From the NCBI GenBank assembly GCA_964573395.1, contig CAZNJI010000005.1, forward strand, positions 10,938-74,937: DNA of 64,000 nucleotides, given 5' to 3'. A model generated the notes under the pieces. The model had not been told where the DNA came from. It saw only the letters and a list, made by a program, of their open reading frames with translations, and did not search any database. This DNA is from DATIBQ01 sp964573395. GTDB taxonomy: Bacteria; Patescibacteriota; Minisyncoccia; Phycocordibacterales; UBA9973. Shown here piece after piece: positions 53,391 through 62,100 of the stretch (position 1 is the stretch's first letter; every line of letters begins with the position of its first letter). The position numbers were made by a program, and so were the translations under genes.

Positions 53391-54662
53391 TTATCCAGTC
53401 CAATAAAACGCAAGGATGCTAAAGTCTACTAAGTTCACAATACCATCTTTATTCACATCAACGGATTCTGGCGGATTCGGCTTTAAGTACCAGTATGCCG
53501 CGATCGAAAAATCTTTGATATCGACTCTTTTGTCTCCGTTGTAATCACCCGAAATTTGGCCTGGGATTCTTCGCTCTACCGTTCGGTTTCCCATAATGAG
53601 TTCCATCAAAATGCTCTGGCGAGGATCATCCTGATAGCGTACCTGTATGCCGTATTTCCCGTTAGGATAGCTAACTGTCTCAAGCACGTACTGGTACTTT
53701 CCGTCGGCGGAAGACTGTACACCAACACTCTGCACTGCTGGCCCGCCTATTCCCAATACCAATTCTCGGTTTGGAATTGCTGATCCGTTGATGATAACTT
53801 CTCCCGGCTTCCGAATTTCGATTTTGTCGGTAAAGATACTCGGCGGGAAAATAATTCCGGTAATGCGGGTAACGTGCCCATTATGAATAACCAACGGGTA
53901 GTTAATCAGAAGCGATCGGATACCGTCGGTGTCTTCGGCAAAGAGCGTGTAAATTGCCGTCTGATCGTAGCTTTCAGGAATAGCGATTGAAAAAGCGGCA
54001 GCGGCATCAGCAAGTGTTTCTCCGTACGGAACGGAATTTTTTAACACTACCACTTTTGCATTCGGATACGCATACCCCGAAAACTGCACGCCGGAAACGA
54101 TGGCCGCGCCACCCCCGCCCCCGCCGCTTGCAGGAGGTGTTGCGCCGGAAGGAGTGAGCGATATTTCATTTGAAGTTGCAATGGCATTACCGAATGCATC
54201 AAGCGTTCGAACAACGAAATAATAAGCTGTATTGTTCGTCAAAGCGTTTTGCAACGAGCTCGTTACGTTTCCGACGTTCGTAAAACTGTACGATCCGCTG
54301 GTGGTACCAACCCCAACTTCGTATCCACTGACCGAAAAACCAAGTCCGGAAGTTGCCGCATTCCATGAAAGATTCACGAGCCCGTCACCAGCAACTCCTG
54401 CAAGCGTTACGTCGGTGACGAAAGGGAAATACAAGAAGCCGAACCGTCCCGTAAATGAGGCCGAATCGTTAGTACCGGTAAAGAGCAGCTCTCCGCTTGA
54501 AAAAAGCTGGAATGCGCTTGATGCCGAATAGCCCGAACTGTTTCCAATGACCGGATCGCGGACGATAAAGCTAGAGCTCGTAAAGTCTGCGGCCTGCATC
54601 TTCCCTATTCCCATAAAACAACAGAAGACGCACATGACCAAGAAATACAGGTGCGTCTTCAT
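53391..54662 (-). CDS. Fn3 and dockerin domain exported protein
   Basis: 423 residues from MKTHLYFLVMCVFCCFMGIG. Exported. A beta domain with NSSGYSASSAFQLFSSGELL, an Fn3 domain (DGLVNLSWNAATSGLGFSVS), a Gly-rich linker, further beta domains, and a C-terminal type I dockerin pair: DYNGDKRVDIKDFSIAAYWY and DVNKDGIVNLVDFSILAFYW, each a calcium loop plus helix. It likely docks onto the two cohesin proteins made from the same operon. Confidence 0.85.
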   Translation of the reverse strand: MKTHLYFLVMCVFCCFMGIGKMQAADFTSSSFIVRDPVIGNSSGYSASSAFQLFSSGELLFTGTNDSASFTGRFGFLYFPFVTDVTLAGVAGDGLVNLSWNAATSGLGFSVSGYEVGVGTTSGSYSFTNVGNVTSSLQNALTNNTAYYFVVRTLDAFGNAIATSNEISLTPSGATPPASGGGGGGAAIVSGVQFSGYAYPNAKVVVLKNSVPYGETLADAAAAFSIAIPESYDQTAIYTLFAEDTDGIRSLLINYPLVIHNGHVTRITGIIFPPSIFTDKIEIRKPGEVIINGSAIPNRELVLGIGGPAVQSVGVQSSADGKYQYVLETVSYPNGKYGIQVRYQDDPRQSILMELIMGNRTVERRIPGQISGDYNGDKRVDIKDFSIAAYWYLKPNPPESVDVNKDGIVNLVDFSILAFYWTG

Positions 54663-54694
54663 ACGTTGCTTTGGGGATACCAAAAGCCTACATG

Positions 54695-55090
54695 CTAGTT
54701 AGCTGACGTAGTTGAGGTTCCCGATGTCTGAGCACCGATATTGATTGGAGCGACCGTGATAATTTTTTTCGCCACAGGATCGTACAGAATTGCCTTCTTG
54801 GCATTCGTGTAAATCAGCACCTTATCTCCCTGTTTTGCGCCAGAGAAGAACGCTTGCGTCTTTAACTGTTCTGGGTCAGAAACGGTAGCAATGGTTGGAA
54901 CTTCGTCAGTTGGAACCACAATGAGTTTTCCAACTTCGCTCGCAAGTTCCTGGGCCTCTGCCTGAGCGATTTTCTGCGGATCAGCCTGCGCTACGTTAAA
55001 TTGCCGGTAGAAATACACGGTTGAAGCCGCCAGAGCGACGGTAAGCACAACGAGTAATGGGAAAACGAATCGCGGAAGTGTTTTTGGCAT
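54695..55090 (-). CDS. Membrane-anchored hypothetical protein, 131 residues
   Basis: One N-terminal helix (FVFPLLVVLTVALAASTVYF), a short coiled coil (QADPQKIAQAEAQELASEVG), then a small beta domain (LIVVPTDEVPTIATVSD, FFSGAKQGDKVLIYTNAKKA, ILYDPVAKKIITVAPINIG) and a Ser/Thr tail. The pattern recurs in CPR genomes but has no known function. It lies upstream of the dockerin operon on the same strand. Confidence 0.7.
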   Translation of the reverse strand: MPKTLPRFVFPLLVVLTVALAASTVYFYRQFNVAQADPQKIAQAEAQELASEVGKLIVVPTDEVPTIATVSDPEQLKTQAFFSGAKQGDKVLIYTNAKKAILYDPVAKKIITVAPINIGAQTSGTSTTSAN

Positions 55091-55208
55091 ATAAACTGAT
55101 TAATCTACTACTAATAAATAGTGGCTTTAGTATAGCATATTCCAAAAAAGACAAGCTGATTTTTAGCCTGGCAAATGGCTTTAAAACGCTTGGTTTGTCT
55201 GCCTAAAA

Positions 55209-55217
55209 TGATATGAT
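55209..55217 (+). promoter_or_regulatory. Extended -10 promoter of the serine hydrolase gene
   Basis: TGATATGAT. The predicted start falls on the GTG at 55224, again leaving no leader. Confidence 0.5.
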
Positions 55218-55223
55218 AGCTTG

Positions 55224-56159
55224 GTGAAATTACTCAAAAATCCTTTACTGACGGCACTAACGGTAAGCGTTTTATTGAACGTTTTTTTTACGATAAAAAC
55301 CATCCTGCAAGAAAATGAAGCTAAACAAAGCTCCCGTTACGAATACCTTTCAAAGAGAATCTTTGCTGAAAACCAGAATGACATTCTTATTAACTTTACT
55401 CCCCTACGCGAAGCATTAAGAGCTTATGTCGGAAAACAGCCGCATCCAATAGGAGTTTACTTTGAATATTTGCCGGCCGGAACATCCATCGGAGTAAACG
55501 ATTCGCTTGAAACGAAAATTGCCAGCCTCATTAAAATTCCGGTCGTTATGGCGGCATACAAAGCGATCGAAGAAAAGAAAATAACGCTCGATCAAGTTAT
55601 CACCGTCGGTGAAGATGACATCGATCCTACGTTCGGCGCACTATGGGAAAAAGGCCCTGGCACTACGCTTACCGTAAAGGAAACAATCGATCTTGCGTTA
55701 AAAGAATCAGATAATACGGCAACTCGGGCGCTTACCGACGCTTTGCCTGAATTTTCAATCGAGCGAGTGTTCAATAGTCTTGATATTCCTAAAAATAAAG
55801 AAGAAAACTATATTTTGATATCTCCGAAAAATTACACTTCCATTTTGCGAAGCTTGTATCTGAGTTCGTATTTAGAACAGGAAGATTCAGATGCAATACT
55901 AGAAACGCTTACTCAAACGAAGTACAACGACAAACTGCCTGCAGGAGTCGAAGAAAAGGTACCGGTCGCTCATAAAATTGGAACCTATAACATCGATGAC
56001 CGCCAAGAATCTGTCTATAGCGACTGCGGCATTGTGTATGTCCCAAACCGGCCCTACAGCTTATGCATTATGATGCATGGATATGCCGAAGAAGAAGTTC
56101 GCCAGCATATGCAACTCATTTCAAATATGGTGTACCAGTACATAGTGAAAGTTAATTAA
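55224..56159 (+). CDS. Class A beta-lactamase-like serine hydrolase
   Basis: 311 residues from GTG 55224 (TTG 55221 is possible). N-terminal anchor (NPLLTALTVSVLLNVFFTI). Penicillin-binding fold motifs: SLIK (SxxK, active serine) in ETKIASLIKIPVVMAAY, SDN in LKESDNTATRAL, and HKIGT in the KTG position. The KTG change to KIG and the envelope setting fit a peptidoglycan-directed or unknown hydrolase better than a true beta-lactamase. It overlaps the giant adhesin gene by 4 bases, tail to tail. Confidence 0.82.
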   Translation: MKLLKNPLLTALTVSVLLNVFFTIKTILQENEAKQSSRYEYLSKRIFAENQNDILINFTPLREALRAYVGKQPHPIGVYFEYLPAGTSIGVNDSLETKIASLIKIPVVMAAYKAIEEKKITLDQVITVGEDDIDPTFGALWEKGPGTTLTVKETIDLALKESDNTATRALTDALPEFSIERVFNSLDIPKNKEENYILISPKNYTSILRSLYLSSYLEQEDSDAILETLTQTKYNDKLPAGVEEKVPVAHKIGTYNIDDRQESVYSDCGIVYVPNRPYSLCIMMHGYAEEEVRQHMQLISNMVYQYIVKVN

Positions 56160-59100
56160 ACTGTTGGTTCCGGTGTAGATTTCTGTACTGGTTCCTCTAC
56201 CGGTGCCGGGTCAGGAGTTGATTCAGGAACGGTTGGTTCTGGGGTTGGCGTAGTTTCTGCTGGTGGTGGAGCCGGCTCAGGTGTTGGTGATGGTTGCGGC
56301 TTTGATTCTTCTATAGGAGTAACCTCAGGTGTAGTTTCAGGTTCAGGTTGAGGTTGAGGAACTACCGGATCTTCTGCCGGTGCTGGATCAGGAGTTGGTT
56401 CTGGTGTAGTTGCTTCAGGAGCAGCAGGTTCTGGCGTTGGTGTTGGTTCTACTGGTGGCGGAGTTGGTTCAGGCGATGCTGATGGCTCTGGTTGTACTGC
56501 TTCTGGAGGAGCAATGTCTAACCCTTCAAAGACGCTTTCGTACACAGCCGGGTCTTTACTTGCAAGCGCGGTCCATGAGAAGCGGATATCACGCACTGCA
56601 GGCTTATTCAAGAGAATCGTAAATCCTGTCTTGCTCTTATCAACAATTAAGAACTGGATTCCGGCATTAAAGAACGCTTCGGCTTCTGCATCGGTCATGT
56701 CATCAGCTGATTCGAATGAGATGGAAGCATTCGTTGCCGGTTCAACCATGTACTCGTTCTCAAAGTCGATTCTGACGCGACGATCACCTTCTTTAATAAG
56801 TGCAAATCCGGCAGTGTCTTTATTAAAGAGCGGAGGCAATGCGAACTCTACTGCCCCGCCAAAGGTAACAGCTTCATTGAAGACGGTTGCTCCACTGAAG
56901 AAGCTTAATCCGTTAAAGTCGGCCTGGCCGTTGAAGGCGCTCTCTCCTGAAACAGTTAATTTGCCTGCCGTAAGTTCAGCTATCGTAAAGGTTTCGTTCT
57001 CTCCAAAGAAGCTTTCAATAAGTGCGAGTCTTCCTGCGAGCCCTTCTTGAGCAGTCGCAAGTTCCGTAAGGTATGCCGCTCCGTCTACGCCGGCTTCCTG
57101 CAGCGCGCTAATTTGAGATGCAAGCGCATGTACCGCTGAAGCGGTCAGCGCAAGCGATTCCTGCCCTTCGCCAAGCACTGCCAAGCGGTTCGTAATGGTT
57201 TCAAGGCCGGTGATTTTACCTGCTTCAATTTCAGTTGCAGTAATCTTGCCAGCGAACGTTCCGTTGCCAAGCGCGTCGAAGGTAATAATCGGTTCAACCG
57301 TGGTACTCGTGGTGCCGTCCTCGGCGGTTATGGTAACTTCTTTGCCTATCGTAAATGGACTACCATCGGTAAGCACCAATCCTATTCCATCTTCTCCGGC
57401 AGGCCGTATCGTATTTACTTCGAGCGTATCGGTAATTACCTGCGGCGTAATGATTTCAAGCCCAGCAACAAGTCGGTCGGTAATAATTTCAGACATGTTT
57501 ACTTCCGCTTCGTTTCCGTAAAGCTCTTTCTGGTTCACAAAATACTCCAATGCAGTTTTGCTAAGGTTTTGCTCGGTAAGCAATGCAGAGTCAGTTCCCG
57601 GAGGAGGGAGCAAGTCTTTTAAGTTTGTACCGTTATAGCTACCAGTTTTTACAAACATCAATACCGAGCCAACATCTTCACCGTCGTAAGAATCAAGCGC
57701 AACACCAATTACCGTGCTAGCTTTAGTCGCCTTCATTGCCACCCCAGGAATTGAAGAGCTGGTGAGTGCATCGCCAACATTAATTGCACCGTTTTCCGTA
57801 CTTACCTTAACTGGTACGCGCCCAGAGAGAGCAACCATAACCGGCGTACCACCATCTGGTTGGATATCACCTATTACCAACCCCGGCTTGGTGGTAACAA
57901 CGCCAAGCAAATTTTTGCCATACGCACCTTCTGATGCTTTTACTCCAGCAGAAAGTTGACTATCGGTCATTACTACTGTTCCCGGCGAGAGAGTGCCACC
58001 TTTGGCATAGTACACTTCGGCCAAATCGGCTCCAGAAACTTTATATGCTGTAACATAGCTTCCGGCATATACAGTTGTTGTACCACTTGTTGCAACCTGC
58101 CCTACCTGCAGTTGAACATCACCAGCAGTACCGGCTGTTACTATTGTTCCTGTTACCCATATCGAATCAGTCGTAGTTGTTGCTATGGCCAAATTTCCTG
58201 AAGTTGTTCCACAAGCAACATTTGCTACGGAAAGAGCTTCCTCCATGATATTAAAACTGATATCACAAGTAGAGCCTGTAGGGGCATCTATATCTCCTTT
58301 AAAATCTGCCGTTGAGTTTGATGAAAACTGCAAGTTCATCTGGAATATCCATGTTTCGTTTGCCCCAACCGGAAAGCCCATATTGTCGGTTGTATCAGAA
58401 TTATTATCAACATCCTCAGGTGTCGTAGAAGTAGTTGTAAAGTTTCCGTCGAGTACATTATGAAATGTTGCCCGATCCGATCCGCACTCCCATACTGAAC
58501 CTGATTCATCCCACTTCAATACTTGGCCGTCAGCACAGCCCTGCAACAGCCCAATACCGCCTGTGCCTGCTTCCATTCCCGATGCGCTAGAAGTTGCCCC
58601 CGACCCATCACTGCTGGTAAGATCAACCGTCCAAACTGAACCAGATGAAGCAACGGTAACATCGCCCTTATCGCCATCGCTTACCCCACCACCACCGCCA
58701 CAGGCCTGCCATTCCAAAAGCGCACCGCCACCGGTTTCTGAAGTTAAACAGTATTCATCAGTAGCCGTTCCCTGCGTGGTAAGGTCGCCCCGTTCAATGC
58801 CTGCATCAAGCACACTAAACTCGCTAGTTGAAATAAGCGTTCCGTTCACGTTGAACAAATTGGTAAACGTTCCGCCGGCATCGATGAACTGGATGGCGTT
58901 CGTAACCGCAGTATTCGTGTCTGAGTTATCAATCACCAAAAGCGATTCAGTTGTTCCGGATGATGCTGCGTTGTCGATATAGATGCCGTATTGGTTGCCC
59001 GACGACGTTGCATTCGTAAGTGTTAGTGTTGCCAATTCTTCAGCCGTGCTTCCTGTAAGAGAAAGCGTGCTATTAAGTGCCGCTTCGGTAAAGTTAATGT

Positions 59101-62100
59101 CATGCTCGTCGGCATCAACCACCAGAATGGTCGCCCCTGCCTGCTGCATTTCTCCCAGGCGATAAATGTTGCTTGAATCATCAGCTTCAAACACCGTTCC
59201 AGCGCCGTTGTTAAAGCGAATCGTTCCAATGTCATCATCTACTTCTATGTAGTTACTATTGTTTGCGTTGTTGAAATCTCCGAGCGCTCCTATACCTGAG
59301 ATCGGATCGACTTTGAAAAGGCCTCCAGTATAGCTTCCACCATTTACCTGCAGTCGTCCGTCAAAAAGGCCGGCATAGTTTGCAGTCGTTGCTCCTGATG
59401 CCGTTGCATAGAGCGCGACATTCGTTGCACTCGCTCCGGTATGAGTATTGGAAAGATATGCGCCGTAGGTGGTGTTTGCCCCCGTTACCGCGCCGGCAGT
59501 TGAAATGTTTAATGCCTTCTGGCTTGAAATGCCTGCCGTACCGGTAACTGAAAGATCGAGCAGTGTTCCCGATGAAAGCGTGCTTGAAGCAATTGAGAAT
59601 GCGGTTGCAGTCGTAGCGTTTACCGTCCACGCAGTTTCTTCGCCTGAATCAAAGGTAAGTGCCTGATCGCCCGTTGGGTTCGAGATGCCGTTCCATGTCG
59701 AGCCGCCACCGACTCCGCAGCCGGTACATGAATTAACGGTTAAGTCTCCGAGAATTACCAAGTCGCCGTCTTCATCGAGCGTTAAGAGTGCCGTATTCGA
59801 TGCCTGGCTTCCTTTTGCCACACCGAACACTTGCTGATCAGCCGTTGGGGAAGCACCTACTAAGATTTCAAAGAGCGGATCAGTGGTTGCAGTTGCTGCA
59901 GTTTGCGTGGTAGTGAAGAGGAGTTGATTATCAACGCCTTCATCGTATTCGATTGCCCAGTTCGCATCGTTTCCGAAGACAAAGTTGGTGTCGTCCTGTA
60001 CTTCCCACACCCCCGTAATGTTCTCTGCGTCTGAGTCGAAGATGAGGGCTTCGATGGTGTTTTCGCCTGTAGCATCCACTGCATCAAGGCCGTTAATCGT
60101 ACCAGTACCAGTAAGGGTAAGCGTTGCAGTTGAGAGAATGGTCGGACTGAGCGTGCCAGTGGAAGCATCATAGAGGAGTCCGCCATCCGTCTTTGGAGCA
60201 AGTGATCCCGTAGCAGAGTCGAAGATGGCCACGAATGAGGTGGCATCAGTGCCGTCAACGACAGTGACCGTTGAAGCAAGAGTAGCAAGATCAACGGTGA
60301 TGTTGTTTGGAATATCACCATCAGTGAGAGAGGCACAGGTTAAGTTGCCATTCGCTGCAATGGTGGTGGCGAAGGTATTTGCGGCACAGTCAGTTGGGTT
60401 GGCAGCAAGAGCGGTGGCGGTGTCAGCGTTGCCGGTTAATCCACCGATGAAGCTGGTGGCAGTGAGTGCATTGGTGCTGGCGTTGTATGTCAGGCCGGCG
60501 TCGGTGGCTGGAGCGAGTGAGCCAGTGGCTGCGGTGCCGAGCGCGACAAAGGTGGTGGTGTCGCCTCCGGCGTCAGCGAAGGTGACGGTGCCCGCGTTGC
60601 CGGTGACGGAAGTCTGGTCGCCGGTGTTAGTGCCGGAGACAGTCGTGGTACCAGAGACGGTGAAGGATTGTCCTTGGATGGAAGTGAGGTTGGCTAGTGT
60701 ATCAATGGCACTTTCAATGGTGGTCTCGGTGGTGGCATCAATGGCATCAAGACCGTTGAGTGTGCCAGTGCCGGTTAAGGTGAGCGTATCAGTTGAAAGG
60801 GCGATGGCACCAAACGTTGCTGCAGTAACACCAGTAGAAGAAGAGAAGACCCAGGTGTTCGAGGTGTCATCGAGGTTGATGGTTAAGTCTTCATCGCTGC
60901 CATCGCCGAGGCCTAAGAAGGTGATGGCGCCGTCACCGTCGCCGGAGAGGCTAACGCCAGCTGGATCAACAAGAATGTCTCCGGTAAACTCATGAATATT
61001 CGCACTATATTCTATATTACTAAAACCAGACTCTGATTGTAATTCTATTTCTGCTACTTCTTCACTGCCGTTAAAAACGGCGTACAACAAGGCAGATGCC
61101 GTGGTGTCAGCGGTATGAAATTCTAAAAATCCAAAATTATCATTATTAGTTTGATTTTGAGCCCCTATATAAGTTGTTTCTGATCCTGCTGTAGGGTCAA
61201 TTCCGAAAAGATTATTACCCATAGCAGCTACTGATAATGTATAGCCATCTAGATCCCATACATTATTACTTCCTGATACAAAATTGCCGGTGAAGGTATG
61301 AGTGTCGGCAGTATAGCTAAGTGAATCACCAGAAGTATCTGCAAATCCGGCAATGGTCGCTCTATTGGTTTCCTCAAAATCTGCTCGAAGCCTAAATTGC
61401 GCCTCATCAGCTGTTGTTGAATGTTCCGAGTAAGCGTAATTGACACCAGAAGTATTGTTGTAAGCTCTAATTATAGAACTCTCACTATCTGTTGTCGGGT
61501 CTATACTTAGAAGATTTTGCCCTCCATGCTGAATTTCAAGTGTATTCCCATCCAAATCGACGATTCTGTTTCCTGCCAATGCATCATCTGCTGAATAGAG
61601 CGTGTTTCCTGATCCTCCTCCGTTCATCTGCACCGCAGCAGTGCCGTTTCCAACATAGAGGTCTTCACCGGCAGTGTCCCAGCAGATCTGCCCTTCAGCA
61701 GTTGCGGTTGAACACGCGGTTGCGTTCTGCGGCAAGATAAGCCCTTCTGCGCCATCGGAGAGATTGATTGCGGAGAGATCGATCAAATCATCATCAGCAA
61801 AGGTGAGCGTTGCATTTAAATCTGATGCGGTGAGCGTATTGTCTAGCACATCAGCGCTTTCAATGTTTGAGATTGAATTGCCAGTGCCGTTGGCATCAAA
61901 TGATACTCCGGTGATCGCACCAGTGGTACTGATGTCCCAGTCGGAGGAATCGATGGAGACAGTATCACCGTTGTCGCCAAGATCGACTTGGCCGTTGGCA
62001 TCTAGAGTGCCAGTAAAGGTAGTTGCTCCAGCAAAGGAGTTTGTAGCGCTTGCTCCTGTTTGGTAGATGGCATACCCAGAATTGTTTGCGATTTCAAGAG

